A stretch of 64,000 bases of DNA, from positions 1,054,001-1,118,000 of the forward strand of contig NZ_CP096040.1 of NCBI RefSeq assembly GCF_023935105.1, read 5' to 3'. Position 1 is the stretch's first letter. Each line of letters opens with the position of its first letter. The position numbers were made by a program, and so were the translations under genes. This document shows, one piece after another, positions 56,163-64,000 of this stretch. This stretch comes from Caulobacter segnis. Its GTDB lineage: Bacteria > Pseudomonadota > Alphaproteobacteria > Caulobacterales > Caulobacteraceae. The notes beneath the pieces were generated by a model. The model searched no databases, had not been told where the DNA came from, and was given only the letters and a program-made list of their open reading frames with translations.

Positions 56163-58526
56163 ATGTCGTCGGGTTCGGTTCGATTGAAGAAGGCCGGCGT
56201 CTGTTCCGCCGCCCTGTTCGCCTCCACAATGCTCACGAGCGTCGCTTACGCTCAGTCCAACCAGGGCAATACGGCGCTCGAGGAAGTCGTCGTCACCGCC
56301 CAGAAGCGCAGCGAAAACCTGCAGGACGTGCCGGTCAGCATCCAGGCTCTCGGCGGAGAGAAGCTGGAGCAGCTGCAGGTCTCGGCCTTCGTCGACTATG
56401 TGAAGTATCTGCCCAGCGTCTCGTTCACGACCTCGGGTCCGGGTTTCGGCCAGGTCTATATGCGCGGCGTGGCCAGCGGCGGCGACGGCAACCACTCCGG
56501 TTCCCTGCCCAGCGTCGGCGTCTATCTGGACGAACAGCCGGTCACCACCATCCAGGGCGCGCTGGACATCCACGTCTACGACGTCGCCCGGGTCGAGGCC
56601 CTGGCGGGTCCGCAGGGCACCCTCTACGGCGCCAGCTCCCAGGCCGGCACGCTGCGGATCATCACTAACAAGCCCACGACCGTCGGCTTTGCGGCCGGGG
56701 TCGACGCCGAGGTGAACCAGGTCGACCACGGCGGCATGGGCCACACGCTGGAAGGCTTCGTGAACATCCCGCTGTCGGACAAGATCGCGGTGCGGGCGGT
56801 CGGCTGGGACGTCCGCGACGCCGGCTATATCGACAACGTGGCGGGCACGCGCACCTATACGCGGGGCGACGACGATCCGACCAACGACTACACGATCAAC
56901 AACAAGGCCCGGGTGCGGAAGGACTACAACCGCGTCTACACCCAGGGCGGCCGCGCGGCCCTGCGAGTCGAGCTGAACGAAAACTGGGTGATCACCCCCA
57001 GCGTCATGGGCCAGGTGCAGAAGTCGGGCGGCCTGTTCGCCTTCGACCCCAAGGTCGGCGACCTGAAGGTCACCCACTTCTATCCGGAAAGCGCCAAGGA
57101 CAAGTGGGTCCAGGCGGCGATGACCATCGAGGGCCAAATCGCCAATCTGGACGTCACCTATGCCGGTTCGTACCTGAAGCGGAACGACGAGACCAACCAG
57201 GACTATACCGACTACTCGTACTTCTACGATCAGGTCGGCTACGGCTTCTACTGGACCGACGACAACGGCAACCTGGTCAATCCCTCGCAGTACATCCAGG
57301 GCCGCGACCGCTACCGCAAGGAAAGCCACGAGATCCGCATCGCCTCGCCGCAGGACCAGAAGTTCAGGTTCGTGGTCGGCGGCTTCTACCAGAAGCAGAA
57401 GCACGGCATCTTCCAGAACTACAGGATCGACGGGATCGGCAATTCGATCTCGGTGGAGAACTATCCGGGCACCATCTGGCTGACCGCCCAGGAGCGGATC
57501 GACCGCGACAAGGCCGTGTTCGGCCAGGCCGAGTACGACATCACCGACAAGCTGATGCTGACCGCGGGCATCCGCTTCTTCAAGGCGCACAACACCCTGG
57601 TCGGCTTCTTCGGCTACGGCTCGGGCTACTCCAGCAGCAACGGCGTGGCCTCGTGCTTCAAGGGGCCGGTGGTGTCTGGGGCGCCGTGTACGAACCTGGA
57701 CAAGGGCGTGAAGGAAAGCGGCAACTCGCCCAAGGTGACGCTGACCTACAAGCTCGACAGCGACAAGCTGGTCTACGCCACCTATTCGAAGGGCTTCCGG
57801 CCTGGCGGCATCAACCGTCGCTCGACCCTGCCGCCGTACCACGCCGACTATCTGAAGAACTATGAAGCCGGCTGGAAGACCTCGTGGGGCGGGGCGTTCC
57901 GCTGGAACGGCGCGGTGTTCATGGAGGACTGGTCGGGCTTCCAGTTCTCGATCCTGGGGGCCAACGGCCTGACCGAGATCAAGAACGCCAACCAGGCCCG
58001 CATCAAGGGCATCGAGAGCGACATCACCTGGGCCCCGGCCCATGGGTTCACGCTGAACGCCTCGGCCGCCTATACCGACGCCAAGCTGTCGGCCAACTAC
58101 TGCGGCGCGACCGACGACTCGGGAAATCCCATCACCGACTGCGCCAAGCCTCAGGCGCCGGACGGCACGCGTCTGCCGATCACGCCCAAGTTCAAGGCCA
58201 ACCTCACGGCGCGCTACGAGTACAATATCGGCGCATATGACGGCTTCTGGCAGGTGGCCCTGATGGGCCAGACCTCGAACTGGACCGACCTGCGGCTCAA
58301 GGAACGCGAGATCATCGGCAAGCAGGGCCGCTATTCGGTGGTCGACTTCTCGACCGGCGTGTCGCGCGAAGGTTGGTCGGTGCAGGCCTATCTCAAGAAC
58401 GTCTTCGACAAGCGGGCCAGCCTGAACCGTTACGCCGAATGCGCCGAGGCGGTCTGCGGAACCCAGGCCTACATCGTGCCGAACCAACCCCGCACCGTCG
58501 GGCTCAAGGTGGGTAAAGAGTTCTAG
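56163..58526 (+). CDS. TonB-dependent outer-membrane receptor
   Basis: 787 residues. Signal peptide ending VAYAQSN; LEEVVVTAQKRSENLQDVPV, then the plug (VARVEALAGPQGTLYGASSQAGTLRIITNKP). The barrel has FVVGGFYQKQK, VYATYSKGFRPGGINRRS and ends in GLKVGKEF (aromatic terminus). It is only distantly like the receptor at 21883. It is followed by a strong terminator and then a permease and a dipeptidase, a context that suggests uptake of peptides or another nitrogen source (inference). A GGGGAG-like site precedes the ATG. Confidence 0.93.
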   Translation: MSSGSVRLKKAGVCSAALFASTMLTSVAYAQSNQGNTALEEVVVTAQKRSENLQDVPVSIQALGGEKLEQLQVSAFVDYVKYLPSVSFTTSGPGFGQVYMRGVASGGDGNHSGSLPSVGVYLDEQPVTTIQGALDIHVYDVARVEALAGPQGTLYGASSQAGTLRIITNKPTTVGFAAGVDAEVNQVDHGGMGHTLEGFVNIPLSDKIAVRAVGWDVRDAGYIDNVAGTRTYTRGDDDPTNDYTINNKARVRKDYNRVYTQGGRAALRVELNENWVITPSVMGQVQKSGGLFAFDPKVGDLKVTHFYPESAKDKWVQAAMTIEGQIANLDVTYAGSYLKRNDETNQDYTDYSYFYDQVGYGFYWTDDNGNLVNPSQYIQGRDRYRKESHEIRIASPQDQKFRFVVGGFYQKQKHGIFQNYRIDGIGNSISVENYPGTIWLTAQERIDRDKAVFGQAEYDITDKLMLTAGIRFFKAHNTLVGFFGYGSGYSSSNGVASCFKGPVVSGAPCTNLDKGVKESGNSPKVTLTYKLDSDKLVYATYSKGFRPGGINRRSTLPPYHADYLKNYEAGWKTSWGGAFRWNGAVFMEDWSGFQFSILGANGLTEIKNANQARIKGIESDITWAPAHGFTLNASAAYTDAKLSANYCGATDDSGNPITDCAKPQAPDGTRLPITPKFKANLTARYEYNIGAYDGFWQVALMGQTSNWTDLRLKEREIIGKQGRYSVVDFSTGVSREGWSVQAYLKNVFDKRASLNRYAECAEAVCGTQAYIVPNQPRTVGLKVGKEF

Positions 58527-58544
58527 AATTGCTGGGGTGAGTGC

Positions 58545-58575
58545 GGGGCGGCTCGGAAAAAGGGCCGCCCCTTTT
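58545..58575 (+). terminator. Intrinsic terminator after the TonB receptor gene
   Basis: GGGGCGGC (58545-58552) pairs with GCCGCCCC (58564-58571) and is followed by TTTT (58572-58575). Confidence 0.85.
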
Positions 58576-58595
58576 GCTTCGCGTTAGGGGGAAAC

Positions 58596-59915
58596 ATGGC
58601 GTCGTCGAGCGCCCGCCCGCTGGGCCTGTGGATGTGCACGGCCCTGGTCGTGGGCAACATGATCGGCTCGGGCGTGTTCATGCTGCCCGCGTCGCTGGCC
58701 CCGTACGGCTGGAACGCGGTGATTGCCTGGCTGATCACCATCGGTGGGGCGCTGTGCCTGGCGCTGGTCTTCGCGCGCCTGGCCCGGGCCTTTCCCCGTG
58801 CGGGTGGGCCCTTCGCCTATACCGAGGAGGCGTTCGGCCGGCCGGCCGGCTTCATGGTCGCCTGGTCCTATTGGATCTCGGTGTGGGTCTCCAACGCCGC
58901 CCTGGCCATCGCCGCCGTCAGCTATCTGAGCGTCTTCGTCCCCGCCCTGGCCAAGGTGCCGGTGCTGGCCGCCCTGGTCACCGTGACGGTGGTGTGGGTC
59001 GCCACGGCGATCAACTGCGTCGGCGCGCGAACGGCCGGCTGGACCCAGATGGTCACCACGGTTCTGAAGCTGGCGCCGCTGGCGGCGGTGGCGAGTCTGG
59101 CGGCCATGATCCTGCTGCGCAAAGGGCCGGCCGCCATCGCCCCGTTCGAGCCCTCGGCCCTGTCGGGAAGCGGGATCACCGCCGCCGCCGCCCTGACCCT
59201 GTGGGCCCTGCTGGGCGTGGAGTCGGCCACCATTCCCGCCGAACAGGTGGACCGGCCCGAGCGCAACATTCCTCGCTCCACCCTGCTGGGCACGGCGTTC
59301 ACGGGCCTGATCTACCTGCTCGTCTCGTCGGGCGTGCTGCTGCTGACGCCGGTCTCGGTGCTCAAGGACTCGAACGCCCCGCTGGTCGATTTCATGGCCT
59401 ATCACGGCGGCGGCGACTTCCGCCTGGCCCTGGCCGCCTTCGCCGCGATCAGCGCCCTGGGCGCCCTGAACGGCTGGGTGCTGCTGCAAGGCGAACTGCC
59501 GGCGGCCATGGCGCGCGAGGGCGTGTTTCCGGCCTGGATGGGCAAGACCACGGCGAACGGCACGCCGGTGCGCGCCCATATCCTGTCCAGCGTCCTGGTC
59601 ACGATCCTGGTGCTGATGAACTACGCCAAGTCGATGGCCGACACCTTCACCTTCATGGCGCTGCTGGCGACGGCTTCCAGCCTGTTCGCCTATCTGTTCT
59701 GTTCGCTGGCGGTGCTGAAGCTGGGCGCGCAGAGGCGGATGCCCGTCTCGCCGGCCTTCGCCGCCGTCGCCGCCGTGGCGGCGGTCTATTCGGCCTGGAC
59801 CTTCTACGGCGCGGGCTGGTCTGTGACCTTCTGGGGCCTGGTCCTGCTGGTGGCCGGCGCCCCCGTCTACCTGTTGATGCGCCGCGCGCGCCTGGCCCGG
59901 GAGGCCGCCCGATGA
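58596..59915 (+). CDS. APC-superfamily amino acid permease (AdiC-like)
   Basis: 439 residues, about 12 membrane helices. LGLWMCTALVVGNMIGSGVFMLPASLAPYGW holds the GSG substrate-binding motif of helix 1; PRAGGPFAYTEEAFG and LWALLGVESATIPAEQV (helix 6 unwound segment, with the family Glu/Ser-type contact) match the arginine:agmatine antiporter group. Likely cargo is a basic amino acid or its amine. It overlaps the dipeptidase gene by ATGA, so peptide cleavage and amino acid uptake appear linked. Confidence 0.88.
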   Translation: MASSSARPLGLWMCTALVVGNMIGSGVFMLPASLAPYGWNAVIAWLITIGGALCLALVFARLARAFPRAGGPFAYTEEAFGRPAGFMVAWSYWISVWVSNAALAIAAVSYLSVFVPALAKVPVLAALVTVTVVWVATAINCVGARTAGWTQMVTTVLKLAPLAAVASLAAMILLRKGPAAIAPFEPSALSGSGITAAAALTLWALLGVESATIPAEQVDRPERNIPRSTLLGTAFTGLIYLLVSSGVLLLTPVSVLKDSNAPLVDFMAYHGGGDFRLALAAFAAISALGALNGWVLLQGELPAAMAREGVFPAWMGKTTANGTPVRAHILSSVLVTILVLMNYAKSMADTFTFMALLATASSLFAYLFCSLAVLKLGAQRRMPVSPAFAAVAAVAAVYSAWTFYGAGWSVTFWGLVLLVAGAPVYLLMRRARLAREAAR

Positions 59916-61201
59916 TCGTCCGCTTGGCCGCCACCGTCCTGCTGGCGGGACTCCTGGTCCCGGCCGTCGCCAGCGCACAGCTGTCCTATGTTCACGCCGG
60001 CAGGCTGGTGGATCCCCAGGCCGGCAAGGTGCTGACCGACCAGCTGGTCCGCGTCGAGGGCGACAAGATCGTCGCGGTCACGCCGTGGAAAGGCGCCCCC
60101 ACGGATGGCCCCGTCACCGACTGGAGCCGTCTGACCGTGCTGCCCGGTCTGATCGACATGCACACCCACATGGTCGACGACGAGCAGAGCGAGAACATCG
60201 CCCAGCCCCTGCTGCGCAGCGCCGCCCAGCAGGCCTATATCGGCGCGGCCCACGCCCGCGCGACCCTGATGGCCGGCTTCACCAGCGTGCGCGATGTCGG
60301 GACCTGGCGGGCGTTCGGCGACGTGGCCCTGCGCGACGCGATCGAGGCCGGTTATGTGCCGGGACCGCGGATGTCGGTGGCCGGCGCCTATGTCACCGCG
60401 CCCGGCGGCGGCGGCGAGATCACCGGGATCGCGCCTGACGTGGTGATCCCGGCCGAGATGCGGCGCGGCGTGGTCGAGGACGCCGCCGACGTGCATCGCA
60501 AGGTCCATGACCTGCTGGTTCACGGGGCCGACTTCATCAAGCTGATCGCCACCGGCGCGGTGCTGACCGAGGGCACCGAGCCCGGCCAACTGGAGCTGTC
60601 CGAGGACGAGATCCGCGCCGCCGTCGAGGAGGCGGCCAAGCGCGGGACCTACGCCACCGCCCACGCCCACGGCGCCGAGGGCATCAAGACCGCCGTCCGC
60701 GCCGGGGTGCGCTCGATCGAGCACGGCTCGCTGATCGACGACGAGGGGATCGCCCTGATGAAGGCCAAGGGGACGTTCCTGGTGGCCGACATTTACAACG
60801 GCGACTTCATCGACACCTATGGCCGCGAGCACCACTGGCCCGACGGCATGATCCGCAAGAACCGTGAGACCACCGACGCCCAGCGCGAAGGCTTCCGAAA
60901 GGCGGTGAAGGCGGGGGTCAAGATCGCCTATGGCACCGACGCCGGCGTCTATCCGCACGGCTGGAACGCCCGGCAGCTGCCCTACATGGTCAAGTACGGC
61001 ATGATGCCGATGCAGGCGATCCAGTCGGCCACCACCGTGGCCGCCGATCTGATGCGCAAGACTGGCCAGGTCGGCTGCGACGCGGCGGGCTGCTTCGCCG
61101 ACCTGATCGCGGTGGACGGTGATCCGCTGGCGGACATCTCGGTGCTGACCCGTGCGCCCAGGGTCATGAAGGGCGGGGTCGTGGTTAAGAGCGAACCGTG
61201 A
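59912..61201 (+). CDS. Amidohydrolase-superfamily dipeptidase, Xaa-Arg/Lys type, exported
   Basis: 429 residues. A signal peptide ends VASAQ. The binuclear amidohydrolase layout is complete: PGLIDMHTHMVDD (metal His pair), DFIKLIATGAVL (carbamylated Lys), TAHAHG and IEHGSLID (metal His residues), YGTDAGVYPHG (catalytic Asp). This group, once called prolidases, includes Caulobacter enzymes known from the literature to release C-terminal Arg or Lys from dipeptides (recalled; not checked here). Next to an AdiC-like permease, that activity is sensible. It overlaps the permease stop (ATGA). Confidence 0.87.
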   Translation: MIVRLAATVLLAGLLVPAVASAQLSYVHAGRLVDPQAGKVLTDQLVRVEGDKIVAVTPWKGAPTDGPVTDWSRLTVLPGLIDMHTHMVDDEQSENIAQPLLRSAAQQAYIGAAHARATLMAGFTSVRDVGTWRAFGDVALRDAIEAGYVPGPRMSVAGAYVTAPGGGGEITGIAPDVVIPAEMRRGVVEDAADVHRKVHDLLVHGADFIKLIATGAVLTEGTEPGQLELSEDEIRAAVEEAAKRGTYATAHAHGAEGIKTAVRAGVRSIEHGSLIDDEGIALMKAKGTFLVADIYNGDFIDTYGREHHWPDGMIRKNRETTDAQREGFRKAVKAGVKIAYGTDAGVYPHGWNARQLPYMVKYGMMPMQAIQSATTVAADLMRKTGQVGCDAAGCFADLIAVDGDPLADISVLTRAPRVMKGGVVVKSEP

Positions 61202-61299
61202 CGGACGGTGAAGAACTGCACAGTCGCGCTTGGCCCGGATCATGCATTGTGCATCGCAGCGCAATTTTGTTGTGCGATAGCGAAACAACTGTCATGTCT

Positions 61300-61317
61300 A
61301 CGTGGTTAGCACCACGT
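61300..61317 (+). promoter_or_regulatory. Leader stem-loop of the DUF2188-like gene
   Basis: ACGTGGT-TAGC-ACCACGT, a perfect 7-bp stem with 4-base loop, 23 bases before the ATG and just before the AAGGAGG ribosome site. It could stabilise the mRNA end. Confidence 0.45.
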
Positions 61318-61340
61318 TGAGTATGTCCAAGGAGGTCTTC

Positions 61341-61580
61341 ATGGCCGAGAATCACTACTACGTCCGCCCGGTCGCCGGCGTGTGGCATGTGACCTGGAAC
61401 GACTCGGCCGAGCTGATCGGGTCCTACTCGTCGCAACACGAGGCCGAGGCCCTGGGTCAGTTGCTGGCGCGCCACATGCTCGCCCAAGGGCGCAAGGCGC
61501 AACTGCATGTTGAGGCGCCCGAGGTCCGGACGCCTTCTTGGGGCCGTAATCGCGCCGCACATCAAGCCGTGGCGGCCTAA
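61341..61580 (+). CDS. Small DUF2188-like protein
   Basis: 79 residues. NHYYVRPVAGVWHVTWNDSAELIGSYSSQHEAEALGQLLARHML follows the DUF2188 pattern: a YVxP strand, a W-x-V strand, then an AEA helix. Function of the family is unknown. The very strong AAGGAGG site six bases before the ATG at 61341, plus a leader hairpin, suggest high expression. An ATG at 61323 has no ribosome site. Confidence 0.7.
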   Translation: MAENHYYVRPVAGVWHVTWNDSAELIGSYSSQHEAEALGQLLARHMLAQGRKAQLHVEAPEVRTPSWGRNRAAHQAVAA

Positions 61581-61607
61581 TTTGAGTTCGCCTGATGAGT
61601 TTTTGAG

Positions 61608-61625
61608 CGCGGCGGCCCCGCCGCG
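61608..61625. other. 8-bp stem-loop after the DUF2188-like gene
   Basis: CGCGGCGG-CC-CCGCCGCG. There is no T-run downstream on either strand (the T-run on the plus strand precedes it), so its role as terminator for the two convergent neighbours is uncertain. Confidence 0.4.
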
Positions 61626-61775
61626 TTCACAAAGATAGGGGGCATCCGGTCTTCCCGGCGACAGCCGGCCGTCGAGACGCTTGGGGTGGTGGGAATGGCG
61701 CTGCAACGACAGCGCGCCCCGGCGTTTCCTTGAGCGGGCATTGTTGGGAAGACCGGAGTTCTCTCCCCCTCTTTT

Positions 61776-62387
61776 TCAGTCTCCGGAAGATTTCGAGGGC
61801 AGCCATCCCTCCAGCGCGTGGGCGATGATCCGCGCCGCCTCGTCGGGACCGAAGGTCGCCGGGTCCAGGCAAAGCTCCAGCCACAGCCCATCCACCGTCG
61901 CGGTCAGGGCGATCGCCGCCAGGCGTGTCTCGCGCGCGCCGGCCTCATCCAGCAACCCTTCCAGCCGCGCCCGGAAATCCGCGTACGACGCCGCGTGGAT
62001 GGCGGCCATGCGCGGCTTGGTCTTGACCAGGCTCCAGAAGCCGATCCAGGCGGCCAGCAGGCGTGGGTCCAGCACGGGCGGCGCGAAGCTGGCGGTGAGA
62101 TAGGCCAGCAGCCGCGCGCGGGGCGTCGGTCCGGCGGCCGCCAGCGCCGCGTCCAGAGCCGTGTCGATCCGTTGACCCACGGCCTCGTAGGCCGAGGCGA
62201 TCAGCTCGTCGACGCCCTCGAAATAGTGCCGCAGCAAGCCCGGCGAGACGCCGGCCTCGGCGCAGATGGTCCGCACGCTGGTCCCGCCCACGCCCTCGCG
62301 GGCCAGCACAGTCTCGGCGGCGGTCACCAGCGCTTGCCGCCGGACATCGGGCGCTTCACGGGTGAAGGCGGCGCGAGAGACTTTCAC
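61776..62387 (-). CDS. TetR-family regulator, BetI-like
   Basis: 203 residues. N-terminal HTH (RRQALVTAAETVLAREGVGGTSVRTICAEAGVSPGLLRHYF) and an all-helical ligand domain with APPVLDPRLLAAWIGFWSLVKTKPRM, which resembles BetI (choline-sensing) regulators. It starts with GTG at 62387 (TTG one codon earlier also possible). It may govern the neighbouring Rieske oxygenase gene, upstream on the same strand, which would fit a quaternary-amine substrate; this is inference. Confidence 0.87.
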   Translation of the reverse strand: MKVSRAAFTREAPDVRRQALVTAAETVLAREGVGGTSVRTICAEAGVSPGLLRHYFEGVDELIASAYEAVGQRIDTALDAALAAAGPTPRARLLAYLTASFAPPVLDPRLLAAWIGFWSLVKTKPRMAAIHAASYADFRARLEGLLDEAGARETRLAAIALTATVDGLWLELCLDPATFGPDEAARIIAHALEGWLPSKSSGD

Positions 62388-62427
62388 CAAGTCCCCACCA
62401 CACGGTGATCTTGCTGGAGAAAGATGT

Positions 62428-63582
62428 TCACCAGCCCTCCGGCGGCCTCTGCAGTCGGCTTTCCGGAATCAGCGCCCGCATCTTCCGGCCAAAGCTTCTC
62501 AGGGAGACCTCGCTGGTCGCCAGCGGCCCGGCCGTGAACGTGCGCGAGGCCATGCCCTGCTGCACGCGGGCCACCAGTTCGGTGTCCTCGGTGTTGACCT
62601 GGCGGTTGATGCGCCAGTTCAGATAGCGCGCCGCCTTCATCTCGCGGCGCGCGTCGGGCAGGGCGTAGGCGATCTCGCGGATCATCGTCTGGGTGGCCGA
62701 GACCGGGATGAATTGCATGAAGTCCACCTGGTCCGGATAGATGTCGAAGGCGAAGTTCGGCCACAGCTTGAAATAGGTCCACAGCCGCTTGCGGTCGGCC
62801 GGCAGGTGTTCGACGTCGGGCAGCAGGTCCTGGTAGAGGCGCTCGGACGGACTGTCCGACGGTTCATCGATCAGCTGGCCCCACATCTTGTCGACGAAGG
62901 TCTTGGCCTCGACGCCATAGCCCTTGCCGAACAGCCGCGTCAGGCCGGGGTGGGCGACCGGGATGTGCAGCCCGTCCGAATAGTTGTCGCTGATATTCTT
63001 CCAGTTCACCGCGCGCGGCCGCAGGGTGACCCGGCCGAACGGCTGCAGGTCCTCGAAGCGGTAGTGCGCGACCTCGTCCTCGTAGGGGGCCATCATGGTG
63101 GCGACGGACGGGCCGTCTCCCCCCTGTTGGTGTTTGGCGATCCGGAGGAAGACGAAGCCGCGCCAGATCTCGGTCTCGATCCGGGACAGGCCCTGCTGGG
63201 CCATGTCCAGCGCCGGATAGTCGTCCCGCATCGGGACGCCGATCAGCCGGCCCTCCAAGTCGTAGGTCCAGGCGTGATAGGGACAGACGATCCGCCCGCA
63301 GCGGCCGACGGGGCCGTCCAGCAGCCGCGCGCCGCGGTGGCGGCAGACATTGGCGAAGGCGCGCACGCCGCCGTCCTTGCCCCGAACCACGACCAGGCTC
63401 TCGCCGACGACGTCGAAGGTATGGAAGTCGCCCGCCTGGGGGATGTCGTTCAGGTGGCAGACGATCTGCCACGACGGGCGGAAGATCTTGTCCTGCTCCT
63501 CGCGGAAGAAGCGCTCGGAATGATAGATCCAGCCGGGCAGACCCCAATCGGCTTGCGGGTCGTCGTTGGGGATCTGGGTCAC
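62428..63582 (-). CDS. Rieske aromatic ring-hydroxylating-type oxygenase, large subunit
   Basis: 384 residues. Rieske 2Fe-2S: CRHRGARLL and CPYHAWTYDLEGRLIG (C-x-H and C-x2-H, residues about 80-105). The catalytic domain has NWKNISDNYSDGLHIPVAHPGL with the iron-binding His pair and Asp bridge. It hydroxylates or demethylates an aromatic or quaternary-amine substrate with a separate reductase, which is not seen in the window. It starts with GTG at 63582. The start codon is the last three bases of a repeat element, whose GGGGG run serves as ribosome site. Confidence 0.88.
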   Translation of the reverse strand: MTQIPNDDPQADWGLPGWIYHSERFFREEQDKIFRPSWQIVCHLNDIPQAGDFHTFDVVGESLVVVRGKDGGVRAFANVCRHRGARLLDGPVGRCGRIVCPYHAWTYDLEGRLIGVPMRDDYPALDMAQQGLSRIETEIWRGFVFLRIAKHQQGGDGPSVATMMAPYEDEVAHYRFEDLQPFGRVTLRPRAVNWKNISDNYSDGLHIPVAHPGLTRLFGKGYGVEAKTFVDKMWGQLIDEPSDSPSERLYQDLLPDVEHLPADRKRLWTYFKLWPNFAFDIYPDQVDFMQFIPVSATQTMIREIAYALPDARREMKAARYLNWRINRQVNTEDTELVARVQQGMASRTFTAGPLATSEVSLRSFGRKMRALIPESRLQRPPEGW

Positions 63583-63693
63583 TTGCCCCCTCCGCGCTGC
63601 GCGCTCCTCCCCCGCAGGGGGAAGAAGGTCGCGGGCCTCCTTCTGCCCCCTTTGGGGGCGGACGACCGCGAAGCGGTCAGGTGGGGGCAAGTG
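63580..63693. repeat. Composite hairpin repeat (family A), long form, overlapping a start codon
   Basis: A perfect terminal inverted repeat, CACTTGCCCCC and GGGGGCAAGTG. Inside are GCGC-TGC-GCGC and GACCGC-GAA-GCGGTC. The left end includes the GTG start of the Rieske gene on the minus strand. It lies between two minus-strand genes. Confidence 0.87.
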
Positions 63694-63703
63694 CTGAGCA
63701 TGA

Positions 63704-64000
63704 TCACCGCCCCACCACCGACAGCTTCACGGCCGTGGCGAAGTCCTTGTCGCGCAGGATCTCGCGCGCGGCGTTGCGGCCCGGATTGCCCGACACCCCG
63801 CCGCCGGGATGCGTGCCGGCCCCGCACATGTAGAGGCCGGCGATCGGGGCGCGGTGGCTGGCGTGGCCCAGGAACGGGCGGGTGGCCCACAGCTGATCCA
63901 GCGACATGTGGCCGTGCATGATGTCGCCGCCGATCAGGCCGAACTTGCGCTCCAGGTCCAGGGGCGACAGCAGGGTGCGGCCCAGCACCGAGGCCTTGAA
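63704..64000 (-). CDS. FAD-dependent phytoene-desaturase-like oxidoreductase, C-terminal part
   Basis: About 98 C-terminal residues; the rest lies beyond the window. LWATRPFLGHASHRAPIAGLYMCGAGTHPGGGVSGNPGRNAAREIL is the FAD-binding C-terminal signature of carotenoid/phytoene dehydrogenase-type NAD(P)/FAD oxidoreductases (GxGTHPGGGV). It lies upstream of the Rieske oxygenase on the same strand, separated by the repeat, so co-transcription is plausible. Confidence 0.85.
   Translation of the reverse strand, partial: FKASVLGRTLLSPLDLERKFGLIGGDIMHGHMSLDQLWATRPFLGHASHRAPIAGLYMCGAGTHPGGGVSGNPGRNAAREILRDKDFATAVKLSVVGR

Overview
The window is GC-rich, tightly packed alphaproteobacterial chromosome, most probably from the genus Caulobacter or a close relative. 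The grounds are the HWE-family histidine kinase, fused indolepyruvate:ferredoxin oxidoreductase, tricorn-like S41 peptidase, two large TonB-dependent receptors, a PraR-type XRE regulator and GCTAGG-type -10 elements close to start codons. This is inferred from gene content; no similarity search was run. I see no rRNA, CRISPR array, prophage or transposase.

Layout. 1-7.1 kb: a cut MHS-family transporter, an Lrp regulator divergent from a fused indolepyruvate:ferredoxin oxidoreductase, a ParDE-like toxin-antitoxin pair followed by a second antitoxin under a 44-bp copied promoter, and an LhgO-like oxidase. 7.2-13.3 kb: tricorn-like peptidase, glycosyltransferase, a CAT-anticodon tRNA, a coiled-coil protein and a secreted glycerophosphodiesterase. 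13.5-24.7 kb is signalling-rich: HWE kinase, Lrp plus methionine gamma-lyase, PilZ protein, XRE regulator, an acyl-homoserine-lactone synthase and LuxR receptor flanking an Mpo1-like membrane protein, a CBS/pseudokinase/receiver protein and a TonB receptor. 25.2-29.3 kb: queC-queE-queD, a small lipoprotein, a receiver protein and aroC. 29.4-34.3 kb: a secreted pectate-lyase-like protein and a blaI-M56-M56 operon. 34.4-37.1 kb: a MarR-GNAT fusion, a GNAT acetyltransferase and two small envelope proteins.

37-56 kb is dominated by a polyamine uptake and catabolism island: three class III aminotransferases, a GntR/FCD regulator, two aldehyde dehydrogenases, two glutamine-synthetase-like ligases, a Pot-type ABC transporter and a gamma-glutamylputrescine oxidase. 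Together they can import putrescine-like amines, oxidise them by the glutamylated and/or direct transamination route, and deliver succinate. A matching palindrome in front of two of its transcription units suggests one local regulator. A ParE-type toxin-antitoxin pair sits inside the island. The oxidase gene and the following TPR-sulfotransferase gene each carry a one-base frameshift in a homopolymer about 380 bp apart.

56-61.2 kb: TonB receptor, AdiC-like permease and a periplasmic Xaa-Arg/Lys-type dipeptidase, which together look like a basic-peptide scavenging unit. The end holds a DUF2188-like protein, a BetI-like TetR regulator, a Rieske oxygenase and a cut phytoene-desaturase-like oxidoreductase.

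A composite hairpin repeat family recurs at six loci, with stem sequences that change in a compensatory way; three copies lie inside same-strand gene runs.
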